From assembly GCF_000716335.1 (NCBI RefSeq), contig NZ_KL591003.1:160474-169775 (forward strand): a stretch of DNA of 9,302 nucleotides, in the 5' to 3' direction. A model generated the notes under the pieces. It made no database searches and was not told the origin of the DNA. It worked only from the letters and a program-made list of their open reading frames with translations. The number at the start of each line of letters is the position of its first letter. The first letter of the stretch is position 1. Both the position numbers and the translations under genes were made by a program. Below are positions 1 through 6,105 of this stretch, in pieces. The DNA comes from Streptomyces sp. NRRL S-118. Its GTDB lineage: Bacteria > Actinomycetota > Actinomycetes > Streptomycetales > Streptomycetaceae.

Positions 1-372
1 GATCGAACGCACCTGACCCGTCAGGTTGCCCGCCATGGCGTTGACGGACTCGGTGAGGTCGGCCCAGGATCCGGACGCGCCCGGCACGTGGGCCTGGCCG
101 CCGAGGGCACCCTCGCTGCCCACCTCGCGCGCCACGCGTGTCACTTCCGACGTGACCGAGGAGAGCTGGTCCACCATGCCGTTGAAGACGGTCGCGATCT
201 CCCCCAGCAGGCCGTCGGACTGGTGGGGGAGCCGGGTTCCGAAGTCTCCGTCGCGCACCGCGGTCAGCCCCGCGAGGAGCTCCCTCAGTTCCGGCTCCCC
301 CACGGCGTCCCTCCCCGCCCCCTCGGCGGTTCCACGGGCGGGCTGCGGGTTCCTGACCGGAGCCTCAGTCAT
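1..372 (-). CDS. Multi-HAMP hybrid sensor histidine kinase, N-terminal part (runs off the left edge)
   Basis: The reverse strand reads open from ATG at 372 to base 1, giving 124 residues with no stop. The protein starts with a short polar tail. At about residues 33-75 it has a HAMP-like segment ([14 protein letters not shown], then [27 protein letters not shown]). At about 84-107 it continues into [16 protein letters not shown] and [20 protein letters not shown]. That alternation is diagnostic of the long soluble kinases with tandem HAMP repeats found in Streptomyces (OsaA-like) and in fungal group III (Nik1-like) enzymes. There is no signal peptide or membrane segment, so it should be a cytoplasmic sensor. 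The family usually continues through more HAMP repeats, a GAF domain, HisKA and HATPase and often receiver domains, all beyond this window. A weak AGG lies about 7 bases before the ATG. The kinase family is firm; its signal is unknown. Confidence 0.92.
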   Translation of the reverse strand, partial: MTEAPVRNPQPARGTAEGAGRDAVGEPELRELLAGLTAVRDGDFGTRLPHQSDGLLGEIATVFNGMVDQLSSVTSEVTRVAREVGSEGALGGQAHVPGASGSWADLTESVNAMAGNLTGQVRSI

Positions 373-480
373 CGTCCAACCTCGTTCCGTCAACGGCACC
401 GTAGGCGTGCGTCGCAAATCCGGCGAAGATTAACCGCGGAGCGGGATACCGGGCAATCGCGGCTGGATCCGTCCCCGCGC

Positions 481-495
481 CATGTCCGGAACATG
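481..495. promoter_or_regulatory. Candidate operator, inverted repeat CATGT-N5-ACATG
   Basis: Perfect 5-bp arms (CATGT/ACATG) flank CCGGA about 110 bp upstream of the kinase start. An overlapping CCGGAA/TTCCGG pair (486-491 and 505-510) extends the dyad symmetry. The place suits a transcription factor site, but no known motif is recognised. Confidence 0.2.
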
Positions 496-643
496 AGGAT
501 CCTATTCCGGAATGGTCCGGTCGGTGCACGAGGATGCTCGCCCCCGGTACAGGACGTGATGGTCACCGTCGGCTCGTGCCCCGCTTCATGGGGTTCGATG
601 CCTTCCTGCGGGGGCGCGTGTTCCCGGGCGGCGGCCTCGAGCG

Positions 644-682
644 CCGCCCGCGGGCCGGTGGACACCGCCGCACCGCGGGCGG
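644..682 (-). terminator. Hairpin terminator of the secreted-protein/zinc-finger unit
   Basis: Arms CCGCCCGCGG (644-653) and CCGCGGGCGG (673-682) pair perfectly over 10 bp. The 19-nt loop contains a second small stem, CGGT/ACCG (656-659 and 664-667). It lies about 135 nt beyond the zinc-finger stop on the minus strand and has no T-tract, which is usual for Streptomyces terminators. It is symmetrical enough to act in both directions. Confidence 0.5.
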
Positions 683-817
683 ATCACGCCGGCGGCCGCC
701 TTCCGGTGCGGGCCGGAGCGCGGCTCGCCGCCCCCGTACGGACCGCCCCGGCAGGGGGGGCGGCACGCACGGGGGCGCCGGCGCGGGACGAGAAGGCGCA
801 GGACGGGCTCGGCGCCG

Positions 818-985
818 CTACGCCGCGCCGCCCAGCACCTCCATCAGGTCCGACAACCGGCGGCGCCACTTGTGCGAGCGCCTGCAGTACCGCCGCAGCG
901 CTCCCCGGCCGCGCGGCCGGAAGGGGCGGCCGCACCACAGGCAGGAGCGCGGGCGGCTCGCGTTCGCTTCCGCTGCCCTGTGCAC
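818..985 (-). CDS. Small zinc-finger-like basic protein (55 aa)
   Basis: This short gene encodes a basic protein with CLWC at residues 15-18 and RYCRRSH at 32-38. That is a CxxC-x15-CxxxH arrangement like the treble-clef fingers ending CGNR-type and related actinobacterial regulators. It is followed by a basic stretch (KWRRRLSDLMEVL). Three Cys and one His could bind one zinc ion; nucleic-acid binding is inferred, not shown. I chose the GTG at 985 because GAGG (992-995) sits 6 nt before it. The Shine-Dalgarno overlaps the TGA stop (994-996) of the upstream secreted-protein gene, so the two are probably translationally coupled. An in-frame ATG at 1030 would overlap that gene by about 36 nt and is less likely. 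Codon third positions are GC-rich. I recognise no named family; it may be absent from automatic annotations because of its size. Confidence 0.7.
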   Translation of the reverse strand: MHRAAEANASRPRSCLWCGRPFRPRGRGALRRYCRRSHKWRRRLSDLMEVLGGAA

Positions 986-991
986 CGCAGG

Positions 992-995
992 CCTC
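992..995 (-). promoter_or_regulatory. Shine-Dalgarno overlapping the upstream stop codon
   Basis: On the minus strand the sequence TGAGG contains both the TGA stop of the secreted-protein gene and the GAGG that precedes the zinc-finger GTG by 6 nt. This decides the start at 985 and suggests termination-reinitiation coupling. Confidence 0.55.
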
Positions 996-1521
996 AGCTC
1001 GTCACCCGGGAGGCGTTGATGACCTCGCACTTCTTGTACTCGGAGCCGTTACCGTCACCGAGGTAGGCGGTGCTCGCCTCGCCCGTACGGGACTGGGAAG
1101 CGGGCACCAGCAGGTCGTCGACCTTCGCGACGGCCCGGGTGACCGGCGCTCCGCCGAGGTCGCCCTTGAACTGCAGGGTGACGTCGTACCTGTAGTCCAT
1201 CGCGTCGTCGTTGGTGACCGTGATCTTCGCGATCAGGTTCTTGCCCGCCGCGTCCATCCGGCAGTCGTCGATGCGCACGTCGCGCTCGGCCGCGCTCGCG
1301 CCGGAGCCGCCGCCCGGGACGGACGCTCCCCCGGTGCCGGAGCCGCTGCTGCCGTCGTTGCCCTGGGTGCCGCCGGAGCTGGAGGTGTCACTGTTGCTGT
1401 TGCTGTTGCTGCTGGACCCGCTGCTGCTGCCGCAGCCGCCACCGCCGGAACCCCGGGCACCGGTCAGCGCGACGAGGACGACACCGAGGACGGCGACAGC
1501 ACGGACATGGCGAAGTTTCAC
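994..1521 (-). CDS. Secreted or lipid-anchored protein with Ser/Asn linker and C-terminal Ig-like domain (175 aa)
   Basis: The N-terminus is a signal sequence: positive KLRHVR, then the hydrophobic VLGVVLVALTG at about residues 9-22. A Gly-rich turn holds a cysteine at residue 30 or so (SGGGGCGSSSG). This would be a poor lipobox because no Leu/Val stands at -3, so cleavage by signal peptidase I is also possible. A low-complexity Ser/Asn/Gly linker follows to about residue 75. The C-terminal ~95 residues (DVRIDDCRMDAAGKNLIAKI, then TVTNDDAMDYRYDVTLQF to the end) resemble the FxLYD/DUF4352-like beta-sandwich domains common in Streptomyces lipoproteins, with two Cys (DDC, KKC) that could form a disulfide. 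The GTG at 1521 is preceded by GGGGG at 6-nt spacing; longer in-frame starts would put residues ahead of the signal peptide. It is the first gene of a pair with the zinc-finger protein. Function unknown. Confidence 0.88.
   Translation of the reverse strand: MKLRHVRAVAVLGVVLVALTGARGSGGGGCGSSSGSSSNSNSNSDTSSSGGTQGNDGSSGSGTGGASVPGGGSGASAAERDVRIDDCRMDAAGKNLIAKITVTNDDAMDYRYDVTLQFKGDLGGAPVTRAVAKVDDLLVPASQSRTGEASTAYLGDGNGSEYKKCEVINASRVTS
1391..1414. repeat. Hexanucleotide microsatellite in the Ser/Asn linker
   Basis: Three exact CTGTTG units followed by CTGCTG, in frame, encode alternating Ser and Asn in the linker of the secreted protein. Such repeats can gain or lose units by slippage without breaking the frame, so linker length may vary among strains. 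Confidence 0.8.
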
Positions 1522-1604
1522 GTTCAACCCCCGTTGAGCGTTGGAATGTGCGAGTGGAGACGCCCCATATTGACGGGCACACGTCACCCTAACAGCGCCG
1601 TACG

Positions 1605-1620
1605 GGTGCTGATCACCACC
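1605..1620. promoter_or_regulatory. Candidate operator, imperfect palindrome GGTGCTGATCACCACC
   Basis: A 16-bp dyad (GGTG-n-TGATCA-n-CACC) with one mismatched pair lies about 85-100 bp upstream of the secreted-protein start, in the gap after the EF-G terminator where its promoter must be. No matching known regulator is recognised. Confidence 0.2.
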
Positions 1621-1628
1621 ACGGAAGG

Positions 1629-1661
1629 GCCGGGGCGGGCGGCCTGGCCGCCCGCCCCGGC
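1629..1661 (-). terminator. Perfect 15-bp hairpin terminator of the EF-G paralogue
   Basis: Arms GCCGGGGCGGGCGGC (1629-1643) and GCCGCCCGCCCCGGC (1647-1661) pair without mismatch around a 3-nt loop. The structure begins 27 nt after the EF-G stop on the minus strand. It has no T-tract, as is common in Streptomyces, and is the strongest terminator-like hairpin in the window. Confidence 0.85.
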
Positions 1662-1687
1662 GGGGGCGGCACGAGTCCGCGGGCGGG

Positions 1688-3838
1688 CTACCGCGACAGC
1701 GCCTCCTGCGTCACGCTCGCCGGCACGGGCGCGTAGCCCGCGGGGCGGGTGGTGAAGGTTCCACGGCCCTGGGTGCGGCTGCGGAGCCGGGACGCGTAGC
1801 CGAAGAGCTCGGCCAGCGGCACGGTAGCGGTGATCACCGCCGCGCCGGCCCGCGCGGTCGAGCCCGAGACACGGCCGCGCCGTGCCGCCAGGTCACCGAG
1901 CACACCGCCCACGGAGTCGTCGGGCACGGTCACCGTGATCTCGACAACCGGCTCGAGGAGCGTCATCGCGCACGCGCGCAGTGCCTCGCGCAGCGCGAGC
2001 CGCCCGGCCGTACGGAAGGCCATCTCCGAGGAGTCCTTGGAGTGGGTGGCCCCGTCGGTCAGGGTGACGCGCACCCCGGTCACCTGATGGCCGCCGAGAG
2101 GACCCTCGGCCAGCGCGTCCCGGCAGCCGGCCTCGACCGCGCGGACGTACTCCTGCGGCACGCGCCCGCCCACGACGGTGGACCGGAACGCGAAGCCGCC
2201 CGCGGCGCGGTCGACCGATCGGTCCGCCGTGCCGCCGGCCCCGGCCCCGCCGGCGTCGGCCGCCACCGTGTCGGCAGACTCGTCCAGCGGCTCGACGTCG
2301 AGCACGACGTGGGCGAACTGCCCCGCGCCGCCGTCCTGTTTGACGTGCCGGTACACCAGGCCCCGGACCCCCCGGACGACCGTCTCGCGGTAGGACACCC
2401 GCGGCTGCCCGACGCCGACCTCCAGACCGTGGGCGCGACGGATCTTCTCCACCGCGACCTCCAGGTGCAGCTCGCCCATCCCCGACAGCACCGTCTGCCC
2501 CGTCTCGGGGTCGGCCCGCACCGTCAGGGAGGGGTCCTCCTCGGCCAGCCGCGCAAGCGCCGACGCCAGGCGGTCGGCGTCCAGGCTCCTGCGGGCCTCC
2601 ACCGCCACCGAGACGACCGGGGCGGCGGCCGCGAGCGGCTCCAGGACCAGCGGGGCCGCCGGTGCGCACAAGGTGGTCCCCGCGCGCGCCGTCTTCAGCC
2701 CGACCACGGCGACGATGTCCCCGGCCGACGCCGCGTCGACCTCGGCGTGCCGGTCGGCCTGCACCCGCAGGATCCGCCCGATCCGCTCACTGCGGCCCGC
2801 TCCCATGTCGAGCACCGCGTCCCCCTTCCGCAGCGTCCCCGCGTACACCCGTACATACGTCAGCCGGCCCGTGGCGGTCGCCTGCACCTTGAAGACCAGC
2901 GCGGCGAGCGGCGCACCGGGGTCGGCGCTCCGCTCCTGCACCGTGTCGCCGAGGGTGCCGCGCACCGGCGGCACGTCGGCGGGCGACGGCAGGTACGCCG
3001 CGACGGCGTCCAGCAACGGCTCGATCCCGCGGTTGCGGTACGCCGAACCGCACAGCACCACCACACCCTCACCACTGCGGGTGATGTCGCGCAGAGCCGT
3101 GGCCAGGGTCGGCGCGGAGACCTCCGGGCGCGTGCAGAACTCGTCCAGTGCGGCCGGGTGGAGCTCCGCGGCGGTCTCCTCCAGCAGGCGCCGGCGCCGG
3201 CGCGCCTCCTCCAGCAGCGCCTCGGGAACCGGGCCTTCGCCGTACGGGTCGCCGTCGGCGCCCCAGAACAGCGTGCGCATGCGCAGCAGATCCACCACCC
3301 CGGTGAAGCCGTCCTCACGTCCCACCGGCAACTGGACGACCAGGGGGACCGCGCCCAGGCGTTCCCGGATGGACGTGACCGCGGTGTCGAGGTCGGCGCC
3401 CGCGCGGTCGAGCTTGTTGACGAACGCGAGACGGGGCACCCCGTGCTGGTCGGCCTGGCGCCATACCGCCTCGCTCTGCGGCTCCACTCCGGCGACCGCG
3501 TCGAACACCACGACCGCTCCGTCAAGGACCCTGAGGGAACGGGCCACTTCGTCGGAGAAGTCGACGTGCCCCGGGGTGTCGATGAGATTGATCCGGTGAC
3601 CGTCCCACGCGCAACTGACGGCGGCGGCGAAGATGGTGATCCCGCGATCGCGTTCCTGGGGGTCGTAGTCGGTGACGGTCGTGCCGTCGTGGACCTCGCC
3701 CCGTTTGTGGGTGGCACCGGTCGCGTACAGGATCCGTTCGGTGAGGGTGGTCTTCCCGGCGTCGACGTGGGCGAGGATGCCGAGGTTGCGGACGCGGGTG
3801 AGTGGAGCGGCGGAGGTCTTGCGGTCGTCGGTGCGCAC
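1688..3838 (-). CDS. Elongation factor G paralogue (EF-G2/FusB-like translational GTPase, 716 aa)
   Basis: This is a full-length five-domain translational GTPase. GTPase motifs are intact: AHVDAGKTT (residues 23-31), RGIT of switch I (65-68), DTPGH (87-91), NKLD (141-144) and GSA (264-266). Domain III has [10 protein letters not shown] (452-461). Domain IV starts near [13 protein letters not shown] (496-508) and keeps the tip sequence [13 protein letters not shown] with His599, equivalent to the conserved tip His of EF-G. Domain V ends [14 protein letters not shown] and TQGRGTF. It therefore probably binds the ribosome and hydrolyses GTP as EF-G does. Its switch region ([12 protein letters not shown]) and NKLD differ from housekeeping FusA (usually NKMD), and no rpsL, rpsG or tuf genes are adjacent, so it looks like the second EF-G of Streptomyces. 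A Gly/Ala/Asp-rich insertion of about 28 residues interrupts domain IV (about 519-547). I chose the GTG at 3838 because GAAAGG lies 9 nt upstream and it gives the usual length. The frame stays open 80 codons further, but that extension is not EF-G-like. Its role (translocation, recycling, stress or drug protection) cannot be read from sequence. Confidence 0.96.
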   Translation of the reverse strand: MRTDDRKTSAAPLTRVRNLGILAHVDAGKTTLTERILYATGATHKRGEVHDGTTVTDYDPQERDRGITIFAAAVSCAWDGHRINLIDTPGHVDFSDEVARSLRVLDGAVVVFDAVAGVEPQSEAVWRQADQHGVPRLAFVNKLDRAGADLDTAVTSIRERLGAVPLVVQLPVGREDGFTGVVDLLRMRTLFWGADGDPYGEGPVPEALLEEARRRRRLLEETAAELHPAALDEFCTRPEVSAPTLATALRDITRSGEGVVVLCGSAYRNRGIEPLLDAVAAYLPSPADVPPVRGTLGDTVQERSADPGAPLAALVFKVQATATGRLTYVRVYAGTLRKGDAVLDMGAGRSERIGRILRVQADRHAEVDAASAGDIVAVVGLKTARAGTTLCAPAAPLVLEPLAAAAPVVSVAVEARRSLDADRLASALARLAEEDPSLTVRADPETGQTVLSGMGELHLEVAVEKIRRAHGLEVGVGQPRVSYRETVVRGVRGLVYRHVKQDGGAGQFAHVVLDVEPLDESADTVAADAGGAGAGGTADRSVDRAAGGFAFRSTVVGGRVPQEYVRAVEAGCRDALAEGPLGGHQVTGVRVTLTDGATHSKDSSEMAFRTAGRLALREALRACAMTLLEPVVEITVTVPDDSVGGVLGDLAARRGRVSGSTARAGAAVITATVPLAELFGYASRLRSRTQGRGTFTTRPAGYAPVPASVTQEALSR

Positions 3839-4068
3839 GGCCCGAGGCCTTTCGGTGAGGTGGAGATGAAGAAGAGGGCGGCGCGATTTCCGGACGAACC
3901 GGCATGGAATGGACCGGATGGAAAGACTTCCGGACGCGGGGTGCCGAACACCGGGTACGGAGACGACCGGCGTCGTGACACGGCGGCGCCCTGAGGGCTC
4001 GCATCGAGGTGTGCGGCGTCGGAGCATCGGGGCATCGCCCATCGGATGCCGCTCGCCGGCTGCCGAGA

Positions 4069-4177
4069 CGTCAGGCACCGGGATCCAGGTGCCGGGAGCC
4101 GGTGCCGGGAGCCGGTGCCGGGCGTCAGATGCCGCGTGTCAGGTGTCGCGCGTCAGATGCCACGTGTCAGGTGTTCG
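4069..4177. repeat. Degenerate tandem array of eight 13-14 bp units
   Basis: Consecutive units start at 4069, 4083, 4097, 4110, 4123, 4137, 4151 and 4165. Typical units are cgtcaggcaccggg, atccaggtgccggg, agccggtgccggg (twice), cgtcagatgccgcg, tgtcaggtgtcgcg, cgtcagatgccacg and tgtcaggtgttcg. The shared core is close to gtcaggtgccg. The last four units form a two-unit pattern repeated with little change (28-bp period). The array is about 230 bp upstream of the EF-G start. It could be an unstable minisatellite, or iterated binding sites for a regulator. No stem-loop or plasmid-origin context supports a replication origin. Confidence 0.85.
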
Positions 4178-4187
4178 TCGCGGACAT

Positions 4188-4215
4188 CCGGTGACGGCCG
4201 CGCAGCCGTCACCGG
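4188..4215 (-). terminator. Perfect 11-bp hairpin at the end of the small ORF (terminator or attenuator)
   Basis: Arms CCGGTGACGGC (4188-4198) and GCCGTCACCGG (4205-4215) pair perfectly around a 6-nt loop. On the minus strand it includes the TGA stop of a candidate 24-codon ORF and lies about 350 nt before the EF-G start. It could end a short leader transcript or simply be a divergent-region terminator. There is no T-tract. Confidence 0.5.
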
Positions 4216-4283
4216 GGCCAGGAGGACACCGGGATCACGTCGTACCGGGACCGGGGAACGACGACAGCGGTGCGGTTGCGCAC
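4209..4283 (-). CDS. Possible 24-residue leader peptide upstream of the EF-G paralogue
   Basis: A GTG at 4283 is preceded by GAGGGGGG with 7-nt spacing and opens a 24-codon frame ending in TGA at 4209. The peptide reads MRNRTAVVVPRS, then RYDVIPVSSWPR. By my count 22 of 24 third positions are G or C, against about 16 first and 14 second positions, which is the Streptomyces coding signature. The same frame upstream of the GTG loses that bias, so the short version is preferred over a 75-codon extension from ATG 4436. The stop lies inside a perfect hairpin. A leader peptide controlling the EF-G gene is one reading; an independent microprotein or chance is also possible. The sequence matches no family I know. 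Confidence 0.3.
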   Translation of the reverse strand: MRNRTAVVVPRSRYDVIPVSSWPR

Positions 4284-4684
4284 GGTCGGGCCCCCCTCGT
4301 CGGTGTCGGAAACGCGCGCTGCACATCGCAGTGATCCCTGCGGCAGCGTCACGCAAGGCGAGTGTAGTGAGGGGCCCTCGACCCCGGCACCGGAATTTCC
4401 GTCCGGGGCGCGAGGGACGCGATCAGGCCACGGCACGCCGGGAGCGAATCGGAGCGATCAAGGGCATACGGGAGACGTCGGCGGCCGGCGGCGAGTACGC
4501 ACGTCACCGGCCCGCCCGCGCACACGGGACGGTTCGGATCCGGCCATGGTGTCCACGGTGGCGCGGGCGGCCGGCCCCTCACGCGTCACCCATGGTTGCT
4601 GACGCCACTGCAGCAACACGTCCATTCATTGAACACTGAACTGCTCGTGCGCGACCGCAGTGACTCGGGACCGGCCCCGCACCC

Positions 4685-4699
4685 TTTGCCGACGGCAAA
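4685..4699. promoter_or_regulatory. Candidate operator TTTGCC-GAC-GGCAAA
   Basis: Perfect 6-bp arms around a 3-bp centre lie about 290 bp upstream of the protease start in an AT-richer patch. Odd-centred dyads with such ends are common for LacI-type and similar helix-turn-helix regulators. The regulator is not identifiable from this window. Confidence 0.3.
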
Positions 4700-4974
4700 T
4701 CCCACGTCCCGTCACCTTTCGGCCAGCTGCCGTACAGGGGCGGAACGGGCGGGAAGCGGAACGCACTTCCGGCCGAGCGCCTGGTGGCGGCGGCTGGGCC
4801 CGCTCACCCGATGAACGCGCGTAGCGCGACCGAAAGCCGCTCTGTTGCCAGGCCCAAGCGGAGGACAGGATCCGTATCAACCGCTTGTCAGGCCCATGAC
4901 GGAGAGCCGTCCCGTCGGGTGCCGGCCGGCGGCCGCTGGTGGGCCCGCACACCCAACGGGCCCTGGACATCCAT

Positions 4975-4979
4975 GGAGG
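4975..4979 (+). promoter_or_regulatory. Ribosome binding site of the streptogrisin gene
   Basis: GGAGG stands 5 nt before the GTG at 4985. An ATG at 4973 is in frame but overlaps this site, and a longer open frame from 4784 lacks a signal sequence at its start. This site therefore fixes the start at 4985. Confidence 0.85.
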
Positions 4980-4984
4980 ATGCA

Positions 4985-5902
4985 GTGAACATCAAGCGCT
5001 TCACCCCCCACGGTGGCGTCGCGAGAGGCCTCCGGCTGACCGCCGTGGCCTCGGCCCTGCTGACCGCCGCCGCGCTTGCCGCCCCGAGCGCCGCGGCGGA
5101 CTCGGCCCCCGCGCCCCGTGCCACCACCGCCCAGCTCGCCGCGGCGAGCGACGCGGTCCTGGGGGCCGACGTCCCCGGTACCGCGTGGTACACGGACTCC
5201 GCGTCCGGCAAGCTCGTCCTGACCGCCGACTCCACCGTCTCGGCCGCCGAGCTCGCCAAGATCAAGAAGGCGCTCGGCAGCCGGAGCGGGACCCTGGAGG
5301 TCAAGCGGACCCCGGGGACGTTCAACAAGCTCATCGCGGGCGGGCAGGCCATCTACGCCGGCGGCGGCCGCTGCTCCCTCGGCTTCAACGTCCGCAGCGG
5401 CTCCACGTACTACGCCCTGACGGCCGGCCACTGCACCAACAGCGGCAGCACCTGGTACACGAACTCGGCCAACACCGCCGTGCTCGGCACGCGTACCGGC
5501 TCCAGCTTCCCGGGCAACGACTACGGCATCATCCGGCACTCCAACGCCTCGGCGGCGGACGGCCGCGTGTACCTCTACAACGGCTCGTACCGCGACATCA
5601 CCGGGGCGGGGAACGCCTCCGTCGGCCAGTCGGTGCAGCGCAGCGGCAGCACCACCGGCCTGCGCAGCGGCACGGTCACCGGCCTCAACGCCACCGTCAA
5701 CTACGGCAACGGCGACGTCGTCTACGGTCTCATCCAGACCAACGTCTGCGCCGAGCCCGGCGACAGCGGCGGCGCCCTGTTCTCCGGCACCACCGCGCTC
5801 GGCCTGACCTCGGGCGGCAGCGGCAACTGCTCCTCCGGCGGCACCACCTTCTTCCAGCCGGTCACCGAGGCCCTGAGCGCGTACGGCGTGAGCGTCTTCT
5901 AG
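4985..5902 (+). CDS. Streptogrisin-type secreted serine protease precursor (S1 chymotrypsin-like, 305 aa)
   Basis: The product is a preproprotein. A signal peptide covers about residues 1-38 ([28 protein letters not shown]). A propeptide covers about 39-116, with the short segments [15 protein letters not shown] and [13 protein letters not shown] typical of streptogrisin pro-regions. The mature enzyme (117-305, 189 residues) begins [20 protein letters not shown]. The catalytic triad is His149 (TAGHC), Asp179 (NDYG) and Ser261 (EPGDSGG). Cys130-Cys150 and Cys255-Cys282 should be the two disulfides. The C-terminus [19 protein letters not shown] is nearly that of S. griseus proteases A and B. 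It should be exported, fold with its propeptide, and cut itself at Leu116-Ile117 to digest extracellular protein. Exact substrate preference (SGPA/B-like broad, or SGPD-like) is not certain. GTG 4985 has GGAGG at 5 nt. It stands alone, divergent from the EF-G gene and convergent with the VOC gene. Confidence 0.98.
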   Translation: MNIKRFTPHGGVARGLRLTAVASALLTAAALAAPSAAADSAPAPRATTAQLAAASDAVLGADVPGTAWYTDSASGKLVLTADSTVSAAELAKIKKALGSRSGTLEVKRTPGTFNKLIAGGQAIYAGGGRCSLGFNVRSGSTYYALTAGHCTNSGSTWYTNSANTAVLGTRTGSSFPGNDYGIIRHSNASAADGRVYLYNGSYRDITGAGNASVGQSVQRSGSTTGLRSGTVTGLNATVNYGNGDVVYGLIQTNVCAEPGDSGGALFSGTTALGLTSGGSGNCSSGGTTFFQPVTEALSAYGVSVF

Positions 5903-5914
5903 CACCCTCGCGCT

Positions 5915-5940
5915 CCGGGGCCGTCCGGCGGCGACCCCGG
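5915..5940 (+). terminator. Candidate first terminator hairpin after the protease
   Basis: Arms CCGGGG (5915-5920) and CCCCGG (5935-5940) pair around a 14-nt GC-rich loop, starting 12 nt after the protease stop. The stem is only 6 bp, so the stronger hairpin at 6033-6061 may do most of the work. Confidence 0.4.
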
Positions 5941-5982
5941 GCCTGCGGGCCGGCCGTCACGTGACAGCGGCAGCTCCGCTCC

Positions 5983-6032
5983 ACCGACGGCTCCGTGCAA
6001 CCGACGGCTCCGTGCCACGACAGCTCCGTGCA
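5983..6032. repeat. 17-bp tandem repeat in the convergent intergenic region
   Basis: Two near-identical units (accgacggctccgtgca at 5983-5999, and 6000-6016 differing at the last base) are followed by a diverged 16-bp unit at 6017-6032. The block directly abuts the terminator hairpin. It is not in a coding frame of any accepted gene. Confidence 0.8.
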
Positions 6033-6061
6033 CCGGCGGTCCGCGTCCTGCGGGCCGCCGG
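6033..6061. terminator. Strong hairpin between convergent genes (bidirectional terminator)
   Basis: Arms CCGGCGGTCCGC (6033-6044) and GCGGGCCGCCGG (6050-6061) pair over 12 positions with a single G-U wobble and a 5-nt loop. It lies 130 nt after the protease stop and 45 nt after the VOC gene stop, so it can serve both. Confidence 0.7.
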
Positions 6062-6105
6062 TTCGCGTGCCGGCCGGGCGTGAGGTGCGGCCGGGCCCGT
6101 GGAGG

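Larger units (their letters stand above)
373..817. other. Intergenic region between the kinase and the zinc-finger gene
   Basis: This 445-bp stretch holds no ORF I accept. It should carry the kinase promoter at its left side and the terminator of the zinc-finger unit at its right side. Two structures stand out: a perfect nested hairpin at 644-682 and a CATGT-CCGGA-ACATG inverted repeat at 481-495. The local composition drops in GC around 420-520, as expected of a promoter region. A minus-strand ORF (390-665) would start at a GTG inside the hairpin without a Shine-Dalgarno and was rejected. Confidence 0.6.
3839..4984. other. Long non-coding interval between the EF-G paralogue and the divergent protease
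   Basis: This 1146-bp interval separates divergent genes. Its left half (3839-4283) holds the probable leader of the EF-G gene: a 13-14 bp repeat array (4069-4177), a perfect 11-bp hairpin (4188-4215) and a possible 24-codon ORF (4209-4283). The right half (4284-4984) contains no ORF with Streptomyces-like codon bias that I could accept. It should include the protease promoter and holds a TTTGCC-GAC-GGCAAA dyad at 4685-4699. Between 3880 and 3935 the motif TCCGGA recurs in GTCCGGAAATC and GTCCGGAAGTC (read on the minus strand). Confidence 0.6.

Noticed and set aside
390..665. Minus-strand frame of 91 codons between the kinase and the zinc-finger gene
   Set aside because: Its first part has fair codon bias, but the GTG start lies inside the strong hairpin without a Shine-Dalgarno, and the second half loses coding bias.
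88..1755. Long plus-strand open frame (555 codons) over the kinase, secreted-protein and intergenic regions
   Set aside because: It runs antisense to the secreted-protein gene, crosses terminator hairpins, and encodes Arg/Ala/Gly-rich low-complexity sequence typical of GC-rich shadows.
2042..3994. Long plus-strand frame (650 codons) opposite the EF-G paralogue
   Set aside because: EF-G on the minus strand is unmistakable; the opposite frame shows no domain and only reflects high third-position GC.
3839..4078. 80-codon N-terminal extension of the EF-G paralogue
   Set aside because: It has no EF-G similarity, enters the repeat array at its upstream end, and the GTG at 3838 has a proper Shine-Dalgarno and gives the family length.
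4531..4545. GGTTCGGATCC resembling a tRNA T-arm
   Set aside because: The universal A58 position is G, and no acceptor or anticodon arms pair around it; a similar string at 9267-9280 is also isolated.
4841..4875. TTGCCA at 4845-4850 as a -35 box for the protease
   Set aside because: No acceptable -10 element follows at 16-19 nt; GGATCC there is a poor match.
4626..4970. Minus-strand frame of 114 codons in the protease upstream region
   Set aside because: Arg/Pro/Ser-rich composition, no start signal, and it would overlap the protease promoter and Shine-Dalgarno region.
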